Of a DNA stretch of 57,731 nucleotides, positions 50,702-57,731 are shown one piece after another. The number at the start of each line of letters is the position of its first letter. Position 1 is the first letter of the stretch. This DNA is from Holophagales bacterium (GTDB lineage: Bacteria > Acidobacteriota > Thermoanaerobaculia > Multivoradales > Multivoraceae). The notes under the pieces were generated by a model. The model was not told the DNA's origin and ran no database searches. It saw only the letters and a program-made list of their open reading frames with translations. The position numbers and the translations under genes are program-made. The stretch lies in contig VYDI01000048.1 in NCBI GenBank assembly GCA_009843505.1, positions 1 through 57,731 on the forward strand, written 5' to 3'.

Positions 50702-52251
50702 ACTGTCCGCGTGGGGAAGGCGATGCGGACCCCCAGTCGGTCGGCAAGGCGCAGAATGTCCAGGGCCAGGTTGTGGCGTAGCCGCAGCTCCGTACTCCAG
50801 TCCGGCGCGAGGAAGAAGACGTAGAGCATGATCTCCAGGCCGTCGGTGCCGAACTCGTTCAGGTGGATCTCGAACGCGTCCTGGCGCATCGACTCGTTGG
50901 CGCGGACGATCCGGCGGAGCCCTTCGCAAAAGGCGTCGACGGTCTCCGGGGGCGTGTCGTACGTGATGCTGATGCGGGTGCTCCACCGACGGAACGCCCG
51001 AGCGCCGTAGTTGTCGACCGAGGCGTCGATCAGCCTCGCGTTGGGCAGGGTGATCAGGGAGGCGTAGAACGTCCGGACGCGGGTACTGCGAAAGCCGATC
51101 TCCTCGACAACGCCTTCGACGTCCCCGACCTTGACCCAGTCGCCGATGCGAAACGGGCGGTCGAGAAGCACGGTGACGGATCCGAACAGGTTCTTGAGCA
51201 GATCCTGCGCCGCCAGGGCCACCACCAGACCACTCAATCCCAGGCCGGCCAGCAGCGCGGTTACGTCCCGCCCCTGCTGAGCGAGCAGGAAGACGATGCC
51301 GAAGACGGCGACGGCCGCTTTCAGCGTCTTCGTGACGAACGGGACCAACTGGTCCTGGAACCGGTTCTCGGCCCTGGCGGCCCGTGCCCGCAGCGCTGTT
51401 CCGAGCAGGTCGATCTGGGCGAACGCCACACGGCCGAGCGCCAGCAGGAACAGGACCAGAACGACCACGTCCAGCCAGGCATGTACCTGGGGCGGCAAGC
51501 CCAGCCACTGGAGTCCCAGCCACCACACCCCGGCCATGACCAGCAGACCGATCGGGCGCAGGATGCGGCGCGCGCCCTGGACATCGAGGGACTCGTAGCG
51601 CCTGTTCAGCGGTCCGGAGAAGAGTCCGTAGGCGATCCAGACGACGATCCGGTCGATCAGCAGGCCGATCAGGACGAGGATCGGCAGCGCCAGCCATTGC
51701 CAGGGGTGAAGGACGAAGCCGCCGGTCCGGAGATAGGAGGGAACGCGATCCCGGAGCCAGGTCGCGGCCGTCACCGGTGCTTCCTCGACTCCCTCGACGA
51801 CCGAGCGGTCCCGCAACTCCTGGTACAGGGTCGGGATGGACGCCACCGTTCCCCGTGAGAACAACCAGTTCCCGTTCTCGTCCGGCGCCAGGACGATCGG
51901 CGCGGAGAGCTCGTCGTTGAACACCCACCGTTCCAGGCCGCCATCGCCGGGAATAGCGGCGAGCTCCACGAACTCGAGGCGATCGATCACATGCTTCAGT
52001 TCACTGGCCAGGTTCCGTCCCTGGCGCGCCCGCACCGGGAAGGGAAGATCCCCCAGATCGAGGCAGCCGGCGGCGGTCTCCAGGTCGGGCCGTCCATCCT
52101 CGGTCGCGAACGCCTCGAGAAAGACGCGCATGGTTTCGCGCGGACTCGGCAACGGCTGGTCCGCCGCCGGCTGGGCAAAGGCGAACCAGGCCGCGGCCAG
52201 GAGTGCGCCGCTGGCGAGGAGACTGACCCTTCGCAGCACGGGAGACCTCAT
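50662..52251 (-). CDS. Mechanosensitive ion channel, MscS family
   Basis: A 529-residue MscS-type channel that opens on membrane tension during osmotic downshock. An N-terminal signal-like helix is followed by a periplasmic domain of about 150 residues, as in larger YnaI/MscK-like members. Membrane helices follow near 185-215, 230-250, 260-285 and 310-330. The pore helix and the start of the beta domain read LLAGLGLSGLVVALAAQDLL and GSVTVLLDRPFRIGDWVKVG. EEIGFRSTRVRTFYASLITLPN is the family signature. It diverges from the cyclase gene at 52332 and converges on the histidine kinase with a 40-base coding overlap. Confidence 0.92.
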   Translation of the reverse strand: MRSPVLRRVSLLASGALLAAAWFAFAQPAADQPLPSPRETMRVFLEAFATEDGRPDLETAAGCLDLGDLPFPVRARQGRNLASELKHVIDRLEFVELAAIPGDGGLERWVFNDELSAPIVLAPDENGNWLFSRGTVASIPTLYQELRDRSVVEGVEEAPVTAATWLRDRVPSYLRTGGFVLHPWQWLALPILVLIGLLIDRIVVWIAYGLFSGPLNRRYESLDVQGARRILRPIGLLVMAGVWWLGLQWLGLPPQVHAWLDVVVLVLFLLALGRVAFAQIDLLGTALRARAARAENRFQDQLVPFVTKTLKAAVAVFGIVFLLAQQGRDVTALLAGLGLSGLVVALAAQDLLKNLFGSVTVLLDRPFRIGDWVKVGDVEGVVEEIGFRSTRVRTFYASLITLPNARLIDASVDNYGARAFRRWSTRISITYDTPPETVDAFCEGLRRIVRANESMRQDAFEIHLNEFGTDGLEIMLYVFFLAPDWSTELRLRHNLALDILRLADRLGVRIAFPTRTVQLEAPADDDASD

Positions 52252-52331
52252 GGCGGCGACACTCTTCCAACCAGAGCCGGAACGGTCAAGCGCCGACCGT
52301 CGTCACGTACTGCTACCGTCGCCGTTGCCAC

Positions 52332-53165
52332 ATGCGCGAAACCCTCCCGGTTCTATGCGTTGCCTTGCTTGCCGTACCGGCGTGCGCGCCGGCCGGGTCG
52401 AGCGATGCGGCGACGGGCGATGGGGCTGGCCAGCGACCGCCGGAACCGGAACGCTGGCTGGTCGAAGTGCTTGAGCGGCGTCCGCACGACACCAGGGCCT
52501 ATACACAGGGTTTGCTGTGGCGCGACGGCGTGATCTACGAGAGCACCGGCTCGTATGGGGCCTCGAGCCTGCGCGCGTGGCGCTGGGCTGACGGCTCGGA
52601 ACTGGCCCGGGTCGATCTCGAGCGTGACCTGTTCGGCGAAGGGATCGCCCTCCTCCCGGGCGCCGACGAGCGGTTGATTCAGTTGACCTGGCGGCGAGGT
52701 GTGGCCCTGGTGTGGGATCTTCCGCCGTTCAGCGAGCGGCGCAGGATGCGCTTCGACGGGGAAGGCTGGGGGCTCGCTTACGACGGATCCGAGCTCATCA
52801 TGAGCGACGGCACGCCGATCCTCACCTTCCGCGATCCCGAGACACTGACGGTACGGCGTCGACTACGGGTGACGAGAAGCGGAATGCCCGTTGACGACCT
52901 GAACGAACTCGAGCTGGTGGACGACCTGCTGTTCGCGAACCTGTTCGGCAGCGACGAGATCGCCGCCATCGACATCGACTCCGGCTCGGTGGTGGCCATC
53001 GTCGACGCTTCGGGTCTGCTGACCCCGGAGGAGGCGGAGGAGGCCGACGTCCTCAACGGCATCGCCTACCGGCCCGAAGCCGGGACCTTCCTGCTGACCG
53101 GAAAGTACTGGCCCTGGGTCTTCGAGGTGCGGATTCTTGGCTACGATCCGCAGCCCGAACAGTGA
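52332..53165 (+). CDS. Glutaminyl-peptide cyclotransferase, lipoprotein
   Basis: A five-bladed-propeller glutamine cyclotransferase of the plant/bacterial type, which converts N-terminal Gln to pyroglutamate. The 277-residue protein has a lipoprotein signal (LPVLCVALLAVPACAP, Cys18), so it works in the periplasm or at an outer surface. Family marks are HDTRAYTQGLLWRDGVIYES near the start of the mature part, EGWGLAYDG, ELIMSDGTP, DDLNELELVDDLLFANLF and DVLNGIAYRPEAGTFLLTGK near the end. No Shine-Dalgarno is seen; TACCGT ends 12 bases before the ATG. Its target proteins are unknown. Confidence 0.88.
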   Translation: MRETLPVLCVALLAVPACAPAGSSDAATGDGAGQRPPEPERWLVEVLERRPHDTRAYTQGLLWRDGVIYESTGSYGASSLRAWRWADGSELARVDLERDLFGEGIALLPGADERLIQLTWRRGVALVWDLPPFSERRRMRFDGEGWGLAYDGSELIMSDGTPILTFRDPETLTVRRRLRVTRSGMPVDDLNELELVDDLLFANLFGSDEIAAIDIDSGSVVAIVDASGLLTPEEAEEADVLNGIAYRPEAGTFLLTGKYWPWVFEVRILGYDPQPEQ

Positions 53166-53216
53166 GAATCTGAAGCACCACGAAACCTAAGGACCGGAAG
53201 GGGAGTACTTCAGGGA

Positions 53217-54221
53217 ATGAGCGATCAGATCTGGTACCTGGCCATCGACGGCAAGCAGGAAGGACCGTATAGAGCGGAAGAGATCGAGGAGAGGATCCGT
53301 TCCGGTTCGGTCGCACGCGGTGCTCACGTGTATCGGGACGGCATGGGGAACTGGGCGCCGGTCGTCACCGAACCGCGGTTCGCCGCCGCCTTCGGCACAC
53401 CGATCCCCAAGCCACCGGGCGGCGTGGCCGATGAGATCGACTTCGTGATCGTCGGCGAGGAAATGCAGTTCGTCGAGATCACGCTCGACCCGGGAGAGGC
53501 CTGCATCGCGGAGGCGGGGTCGTTCATGTACATGGATCCCGGCATCGAGATGAACACGATCTTCGGCGACGGTTCGGAGCGCGGGGCTGGCGGCTTCATG
53601 GACAAGCTCCTTTCCGCCGGCAAGCGGGTCCTGACGGGTGAGTCCCTGTTCATGACGGTGTTCGGAAACGGCGCGGGGGCCCGTCGGAACGTCGCCTTCG
53701 CTTCGCCCTATCCCGGGCGCATCATTCCCCTCGATCTTCCCGCCCATGGCAACACGATCCTCTGTCAGAAGGACGCTTTTCTCTGTGCCGCCAAGGGCGT
53801 GTCGGTCGGCATCGCGTTTCAGCGGAAGCTCGGAGCGGGCCTGTTCGGCGGCGAAGGTTTCATCCTGCAGAAACTGGAGGGCGACGGACTCGCGTTCGTT
53901 CACGCCGGCGGCACGGTGGTCGAGCGCGAGCTCGGCGCCGGCGAGACGCTTCGGCTGGACACGGGCTGTCTGGTCGCCTTCGAGCGCCAGGTCGACTACG
54001 ACATCCAGACGGTGCCCGGGATCAAGACCGCACTGTTCGGCGGCGAGGGACTGTTCTTCGCCTCCCTGACCGGGCCCGGTAAGGTGTGGATCCAGTCGCT
54101 TCCGTTCAGCCGGCTGGCGAGCCGGGTGTACGCCGCCGCGCCCCAGACCGGTGGAACCCGCAAGGGAGAAGGTTCCGTGCTCGGCGGCCTGGGCGGCCTG
54201 GTGATGGGCGACCGGCGCTAG
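53217..54221 (+). CDS. GYF_2-AIM24 (TIGR00266-like) fusion protein
   Basis: A 334-residue cytoplasmic protein with two domains. Residues 1-50 (WYLAIDGKQEGPYRAEEIEE, then a VYRDGMGNWAPV ending) form a GYF_2 module, a short peptide- or membrane-associated domain. From about residue 75 to the end lies an AIM24-type beta-prism: EITLDPGEACIAEAGSFMYM, AFASPYPGRIIPLDL, GVSVGIAFQRKLGAGLFGGE and FVHAGGTVVERELGAGETLR. The bacterial AIM24 family has no established reaction. A Gly-rich C-terminus is also common in these proteins. A purine-rich GGAAGGGGAG/CAGGGA region precedes the ATG. It converges on a small hypothetical gene. Confidence 0.85.
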   Translation: MSDQIWYLAIDGKQEGPYRAEEIEERIRSGSVARGAHVYRDGMGNWAPVVTEPRFAAAFGTPIPKPPGGVADEIDFVIVGEEMQFVEITLDPGEACIAEAGSFMYMDPGIEMNTIFGDGSERGAGGFMDKLLSAGKRVLTGESLFMTVFGNGAGARRNVAFASPYPGRIIPLDLPAHGNTILCQKDAFLCAAKGVSVGIAFQRKLGAGLFGGEGFILQKLEGDGLAFVHAGGTVVERELGAGETLRLDTGCLVAFERQVDYDIQTVPGIKTALFGGEGLFFASLTGPGKVWIQSLPFSRLASRVYAAAPQTGGTRKGEGSVLGGLGGLVMGDRR

Positions 54222-54242
54222 CTCCGACCCGGACGGCGCCGC

Positions 54243-54503
54243 TCAGGTTGCGATCGACTCGATCTTCAGCATGCGGGCCCAGGCCGCACGCAGGCTCTCC
54301 GGCAGGTCCAGGTCGTCGAACAGTTCCCGCACGTCATCCCGGGAGACGTAGTCCCAGATGTCCTCCCACTGTGCGTAGCGCAGCATGCAGGAGATCGCGA
54401 TACAGCGGTCCTCGTGGCTCCCGCCATGGAGCATCTCCTCGAGTTCCTCGCCGGTCACGTCCCGCTCCGGGAAGAAGTAGAGGGGCTGGGAACTGGGAAC
54501 CAT
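54243..54503 (-). CDS. Small acidic hypothetical protein
   Basis: An 86-residue, acidic, helix-rich protein of no family I recognise. It has EELEEMLHGGSHEDRCIAIS, CMLRYAQWEDIWDYVSRDD and VRELFDDLDLPESLRAAWAR. The alternation of short amphipathic helices resembles one or two HEAT-like repeats. High GC3 and normal amino-acid use make it a real gene. ATG 54503 is preferred to TTG one codon upstream. It sits alone between the convergent AIM24 gene and the tRNA-Gly promoter region. Confidence 0.65.
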   Translation of the reverse strand: MVPSSQPLYFFPERDVTGEELEEMLHGGSHEDRCIAISCMLRYAQWEDIWDYVSRDDVRELFDDLDLPESLRAAWARMLKIESIAT

Positions 54504-54571
54504 CAAGTGCGAGGACGAGGGGCGCGAGGGTGCGCATCATAGCGTCTTTCTTGCGGCGCCGACCGGGGTGC

Positions 54572-54600
54572 TTGACCGCCCGCGGGGGCTGGGTTACCTT
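54572..54600 (+). promoter_or_regulatory. Promoter of tRNA-Gly
   Basis: TTGACC (54572-54577) and TACCTT (54595-54600) are spaced by 17 bases, upstream of tRNA-Gly with room for a start near 54607 and a short leader. The -35 matches consensus at five of six positions. bactofilin downstream may be read from the same promoter. Confidence 0.5.
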
Positions 54601-54619
54601 GAACGCCGTCTGAGTGCCT

Positions 54620-54695
54620 GCGGGCATAACTCAGTTGGCAGAGTGCCAGCTTCCCAAGCTGGATGTCGCGGGTTCGAGTCCCGTTGCCCGCTCCA
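54620..54695 (+). tRNA. tRNA-Gly (anticodon CCC)
   Basis: A complete cloverleaf: acceptor GCGGGCA (54620-54626) pairs with TGCCCGC (54685-54691). The anticodon stem CCAGC/GCTGG encloses TTCCCAA, giving CCC at 54653-54655, which reads GGG. The T arm is GGGTTCGAGTCCC. A discriminator T is followed by an encoded CCA. This is one of two tRNA genes in the window. Confidence 0.97.
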
Positions 54696-54762
54696 GACGC
54701 CTCAGCCGACGCGTGACCTGGTCCGGAACGAAACCAAGAGACAGGAAGGGTACAAAGAGCAG

Positions 54763-55230
54763 ATGGCGTTCTTCAAGAAGGATCTCGAAGAAACCGCGGC
54801 GGATGCCGCGTTGACACCTCCCGGCGAGGTGAGGTCGCCTTCAGCTGCGCCGGCGCGCACGTACGTGGCGCCCGGTTCGCATATCGACGGCAGCATCGCG
54901 GGTGACGCCGAGGTCCTGGTCGACGGTTCTCTGACGGGGAACGTGGAGCTCAAGGGCCGGTTCGTCCTCGGGCGGCGAGGCCGGATCGAGGCTGACGTGG
55001 TTGCCCAGTCCGTTCAGATCTCGGGCCATGTGAAGGGGGACGTCCGGGCATCGGAGAAGATCGAGGTGCTGTCGTCGGGCTCCGTCGAGGGCGACCTGAC
55101 CGCTCCCCTTGTGTCCATCGCCGAGGGAGGCATCTGCAACGGCAGGATCGAGATGAGCGGCACGCTGGCGATCGGTGCGGCGCCAGGCCGGAGCTACGCG
55201 AGCGCCGCCGGCGGTTCGGGCGAGTCCTGA
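54763..55230 (+). CDS. Bactofilin
   Basis: Bactofilins are beta-helical cytoskeletal polymers that anchor envelope enzymes at defined places. The 155-residue protein has a short disordered N-terminus with a membrane-binding-like start (MAFFKKD), then the beta-helix core from about residue 35: SHIDGSIAGDAEVLVDGSLT, LGRRGRIEADVVAQSVQI, HVKGDVRASEKIEVLSSGSV and EGDLTAPLVSIAEGG. The tail is Ala/Gly/Ser-rich. AGGAAGGG and AAGAG lie upstream of the ATG. The gene follows tRNA-Gly and its last 37 bases overlap the convergent rluD. Confidence 0.92.
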   Translation: MAFFKKDLEETAADAALTPPGEVRSPSAAPARTYVAPGSHIDGSIAGDAEVLVDGSLTGNVELKGRFVLGRRGRIEADVVAQSVQISGHVKGDVRASEKIEVLSSGSVEGDLTAPLVSIAEGGICNGRIEMSGTLAIGAAPGRSYASAAGGSGES

Positions 55231-56189
55231 CGGTCGATGGGCAGGCCCTGGTCCAGGCGACAGGCCTGGCACAGGGTTCGAAGATCCCCAGGCACCGGAG
55301 CCGTAAAGGTGCGGGAGGGTGCGCCGGCGAACCCCGGCAACGTGAGCCGAAGTGCATGGAGAGCCGGTCGCGGGAACTCGCGCAGGGGCCGGCGCATGGA
55401 TGGTTCGAGGTTCCGCCAGCGAGACTCACCATAGGTCGGATCGCCGACGAGGGGATGTCCGATCGCCTTGCAATGAACCCGGATCTGGTGCGTCCTGCCG
55501 GTCAGGATTCTCAGCTTCAGCAGTGAAAGGCCGGGAGCCTCCGCCAGCAGCCGGTAGCGGCTGATGGCCGGCCGTCCTCCCCTCGCTGCACTTCGCACCG
55601 CCATTCGGGTGCGCACCGCCGGGTCGCGGCCGATCGGTAGCTCGATCTGTCCCTGCAACGGTTCGGGCCGGCCGTAGACCACGGCCAGATACACCTTGTC
55701 GACTTCGCGCTCGGCAAAGGCGCGACTCAGCCGCCGGTAAGCGGCATCGCTGCACGCGACGGCAAGGACGCCGCTGGTGCCCGCGTCCAGGCGATGGACG
55801 ATACCGGGTCGCTCCGCGGAGCCGACTCCGGCGATGCCGGGGCGGTGATGGAGCAGCATGTTCACCAGGGTGCCTCCCGACACGCCGCTGCCGGGGTGAA
55901 CGATCAGGCCCGCGGGCTTGTCCACGACCAGCAGGTTCTCGTCCTCGTGGATCACCGAAAGGGGGCCTGGCTCGGCGAGCGGTTGCTTCGCCGGAGGCGG
56001 CGGCAGGCGGCAGACGATCTCCTCGCCGCCCCGCAGCACGTAGGAGGGCTTGAGCGGGGAGCCGCCAGCAGTGACGAGACCGCGGCGGATGAGGTTCTGG
56101 ACCCGGTTCCGGGGCTTGTCGAGAACCCGCGCGAGGTAGACGTCGATCCGCTCGCCAGCCGCCGAGGCTGGCGCCTCGATGGACGTCAC
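55194..56189 (-). CDS. rluD: Pseudouridine synthase, RluA/RluD family
   Basis: The enzyme isomerises uridines in 23S rRNA helix 69 if it is a true RluD. The 331-residue protein has an S4 domain (GERIDVYLARVLDKPRNRVQ), VVDKPAGLIVHPGSG, the catalytic Asp in HRLDAGTSGVLAVA, the RTRMAV turn and LLKLRILTGRTHQIRVHCKA. The C-terminal extension past residue 300 is Pro-rich and contains two Cys. It shares four bases with lspA upstream (ATGA), the classical lspA-rluD pair. It converges on bactofilin with a 37-base overlap of coding ends. Confidence 0.92.
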   Translation of the reverse strand: MTSIEAPASAAGERIDVYLARVLDKPRNRVQNLIRRGLVTAGGSPLKPSYVLRGGEEIVCRLPPPPAKQPLAEPGPLSVIHEDENLLVVDKPAGLIVHPGSGVSGGTLVNMLLHHRPGIAGVGSAERPGIVHRLDAGTSGVLAVACSDAAYRRLSRAFAEREVDKVYLAVVYGRPEPLQGQIELPIGRDPAVRTRMAVRSAARGGRPAISRYRLLAEAPGLSLLKLRILTGRTHQIRVHCKAIGHPLVGDPTYGESRWRNLEPSMRRPLREFPRPALHALRLTLPGFAGAPSRTFTAPVPGDLRTLCQACRLDQGLPIDRQDSPEPPAALA

Positions 56190-56716
56190 TTCGAGGAGCC
56201 GGCCCCGACCAGTTCGCTCCGGCCCGCCCTGGCCTCAGTGGTCCGGTTTCCCAGGGACGGAACAAAGCTGTGGACCAGCATCAGGGCGATGCCGACCGTC
56301 ACACCGCTGTCGGCGACGTTGAAGGCCGGCCAGTGATGCGTGCCGACATAGACGTCGAGGAAGTCGGTTACCGCCCGCAGCAGGATGCGGTCGACCAGGT
56401 TGCCGATCGCGCCGCCGAGCACCAGGGACAGGGAAAGGAGAAGCAGCCGTTCCCGTTCGGGGGTGCGCCGGAAGTAGATCGAAACGATGGCGAGCGCGGC
56501 GAAGCCGAGAGCCGTCAGCATCAGCGTGCCGCCGAGTTCACGCCCGGCCGGAAACAGGCCGAAGGCGATGCCGGTGTTCTGCACGTGCACCAGATCGAAG
56601 AAGCCGGGCACGACCTCCAGTCGCTCGTGTGGCTGCAAGGCGCTTTCGATCCAGAGTTTGGTCCACTGGTCGAGCGCCACGATCAGGGCTGAGACGACGA
56701 GGAATCTAGCCCGCAT
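56186..56716 (-). CDS. lspA: Lipoprotein signal peptidase (signal peptidase II)
   Basis: Lsp cleaves prolipoproteins ahead of the modified Cys in the inner membrane; in this window at least DctP, the LolB-like protein and the cyclase are predicted substrates. The 176-residue protein has four membrane helices and the conserved VQNTGIAFGLF, GGAIGNLVDRI with one catalytic Asp, and FNVADSGVTVG with the other. ATG 56716 gives the usual N-terminus (MRARFLVVSALIVALDQWTK). A GTG at 56752 overlaps the thiE stop as GTGA and is a possible alternative that adds 12 residues. Confidence 0.95.
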   Translation of the reverse strand: MRARFLVVSALIVALDQWTKLWIESALQPHERLEVVPGFFDLVHVQNTGIAFGLFPAGRELGGTLMLTALGFAALAIVSIYFRRTPERERLLLLSLSLVLGGAIGNLVDRILLRAVTDFLDVYVGTHHWPAFNVADSGVTVGIALMLVHSFVPSLGNRTTEARAGRSELVGAGSSK

Positions 56717-56748
56717 GGGTCGCGCGCCTGAGCAGTCGGGGCGCGGAG

Positions 56749-57402
56749 TCACTGCACTTCGGGAGCATTGGCTTCACGGGGCGCGATCGTACCAGCAGTC
56801 CCGGTCCACGCGGTCTCGAGGTCCACTGCGGTGCGCGGGTCGACGAAGGCCCTGATCGCAGCCACGCCGTGCGCACCGGTCCGCGCGACCGAGGCCGCAT
56901 TGCCGGCTTCGACACCGCCGACGGCAAGCACCGGCAGGCCGACGCCCACCGCCCGTCGAAGCCGCTCCAGGCCCTGGGCCGGGCCGAAGCGCCTCTTCTC
57001 CGGGGAGTCGAACACGGGGCCGAACAGGGCGTAGTGGGCTCCAGCCTCCGATGCGAGCTCGAGTTCTGCCAGGCTGTGCGTGGAGACTCCCAGCAGGAGA
57101 TTCCGCCGCCGAACACGCGCGCCCACCTCCCGCCACGGTGCGTCGGATGGCAGGTGAACGCCATCGGCATCGCAGGCCAGGGCGGCTTCGAGGTCGCCGT
57201 TCACGATCAGCACGCCGTCGAAGGCGCTTCGGAGGGTGCGGCCGAGGCGGATCAGATCGGGCCGTTCCAGGTCCTTCTCCCGCAGTTGAACGGCCGTGCC
57301 CGCGGGGAGCGAGCGCACCCAGCGTCCGAGTCCACCGGCACCACCGCAGAGCTGCCGCGCGCTGATCGCAACCAGGGACGGAATCCCGGGCCCCTCTCTC
57401 AT
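56749..57402 (-). CDS. thiE: Thiamine-phosphate synthase-like protein (ThiE/TenI)
   Basis: A TIM-barrel protein of 217 residues in the TMP-synthase/TenI superfamily. Matching segments are VQLREKDL (pyrophosphate/pyrimidine binding), GVHLPSDA, LLGVSTHSLAELELASEAGA, HYALFGPVFDSPEKRRFGP and LPVLAVGGVEAGNA. A true ThiE joins the pyrimidine and thiazole halves of thiamine, while TenI-type proteins only aromatise the thiazole. The HLPS, in place of the HLGQ common in ThiE, and the gene standing outside a thi cluster leave the choice open. No TPP riboswitch is visible upstream. It is the first gene of thiE-lspA-rluD. Confidence 0.78.
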   Translation of the reverse strand: MREGPGIPSLVAISARQLCGGAGGLGRWVRSLPAGTAVQLREKDLERPDLIRLGRTLRSAFDGVLIVNGDLEAALACDADGVHLPSDAPWREVGARVRRRNLLLGVSTHSLAELELASEAGAHYALFGPVFDSPEKRRFGPAQGLERLRRAVGVGLPVLAVGGVEAGNAASVARTGAHGVAAIRAFVDPRTAVDLETAWTGTAGTIAPREANAPEVQ

Positions 57403-57441
57403 GCGCTCGACCTGTCAGGGCCCCAGCGCATCAGATGGCCG

Positions 57442-57731
57442 TCAGGGAACGAACGGCGGCGTCCGACCGCCACCGCCTGAGGGCGGCGAAGAGGGTGGGG
57501 AAGACGGCGGGGAAGACGGCGGTGAGTAACTTGACGGACTCGAGCTGGGAGGAGGAGAGTAGCTCCTCGGCGACGAGGAAGATGGTGGCGAGGAAGACCG
57601 CGGCGAGGAGCTCCTTGGCGTCGACCGTACCCGTGCTGGTCGCGACGACGACCTGGGGGTGGAGGCCCGCGGTGTCGAGCGTACCCGGGTGGGGGGCGCG
57701 GCCTTGGGCCTCGAAGTTCGCGCTGACGAGC
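57442..57731 (-). CDS. Ser/Pro/Arg-rich C-terminal tail of an unknown protein (partial)
   Basis: The gene runs off the window; 95 codons up to TGA (57442-57444) are visible. The tail is low-complexity Ser, Pro, Thr and Arg, with RVRSTPR twice, SYSPP twice and a terminal run of SSPP units before GGGGRTPP. Another minus-strand frame (stop 57431-57433) is also open with higher GC3. I prefer this one because the two 21-base RVRSTPR copies (57667-57687 and 57613-57633) differ only at synonymous positions in this frame. Also, the other frame would need the rare Leu codons CTA and TTA at the places where this one has Tyr. Disordered tails like this are seen on secreted or surface proteins; the body of the protein is unknown. 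Confidence 0.5.
   Translation of the reverse strand, partial: SSARTSRPKAAPPTRVRSTPRASTPRSSSRPARVRSTPRSSSPRSSSPPSSSSPRSYSPPPSSSPSSYSPPSSPPSSPPSSPPSGGGGRTPPFVP

Noticed and set aside
57403..57441. TPP riboswitch upstream of thiE
   Set aside because: The available leader is under 40 bases before another coding end and lacks the conserved thi-box pieces.
57431..57731. Competing minus-strand frame at the right edge, 99 codons with higher GC3
   Set aside because: Repeat copies differ non-synonymously in it and it needs the rare Leu codons CTA and TTA; kept only as an alternative to the Ser/Pro-rich frame.

Overview
The window is 57.7 kb of dense, GC-rich (by eye about two thirds G+C), high-GC3 bacterial chromosome. 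Housekeeping genes dominate, many joined by ATGA, GTGA or TGATG start/stop overlaps. A Gram-negative envelope is implied by a LolB-like lipoprotein behind a TPR protein, a bifunctional PBP1A, PssA/Psd phosphatidylethanolamine synthesis, Lsp, a bactofilin and MscS. The mixture (endonuclease-type MutL, AsnRS, membrane pyrophosphatase, TRAP transport, very GC-rich genes) suits an Acidobacteriota-like lineage. That placement is inference: there is no 16S gene here and no search was possible. No prophage, insertion sequence, CRISPR array or replication origin was seen.

Layout. 1-5.6 kb: end of a RecO-like gene, mutL, then rnc/asnS on the other strand, a DUF2085 protein and two tandem paralogous membrane proteins. 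5.6-11.4 kb: a metabolic and transport block with an FMN-binding protein, an SDR, a MATE exporter, TRAP permeases dctQM and an opposing dctP. 11.4-19 kb: a minus-strand run psd-pssA-trxB, a DUF465 gene and tsaB; mutS diverges from tsaB; ssb and HU lie on the minus strand with dtd between them. 19.1-28.8 kb: TPR protein, LolB-like lipoprotein, ispE, tRNA-Gln, prs, rplY, pth, hppA, rpsF, rpsR, rplI. The first seven keep the order known around lolB-ispE-prs in Pseudomonas. 28.8-35.2 kb: an envelope block with a methyltransferase, a sulfatase-fold membrane protein and PBP1A. 35.3-47.2 kb: a plus-strand run of a small membrane protein, uvrB, uvrC, RNase P RNA, an LD-carboxypeptidase, recG, a glycosyltransferase, scpA, scpB, rluB and cmk. 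47.2-57.7 kb: a very large NtrY-like kinase, MscS, a glutaminyl-cyclase lipoprotein, a GYF-AIM24 protein, tRNA-Gly, bactofilin, rluD, lspA, thiE and the tail of a Ser/Pro-rich protein.

Genome maintenance is over-represented: recO-like, mutL, mutS, ssb, HU, uvrB, uvrC, recG and scpAB. Gene-free stretches are short; the only one above 300 bases (39583-40027) is filled by rnpB.

I found no clearly new multi-gene system. The observations most worth following are at small scale: a two-copy double-hairpin intergenic repeat at convergent gene ends; two genes whose only reasonable start codon is CTG; TANNNT boxes 8-12 bases before SD-less starts, suggesting leaderless mRNAs and overlapping divergent promoters; a duplicated rpsR initiation region encoding a 26-residue Arg-rich peptide; and a terminal repeat whose copies differ only synonymously in one frame.
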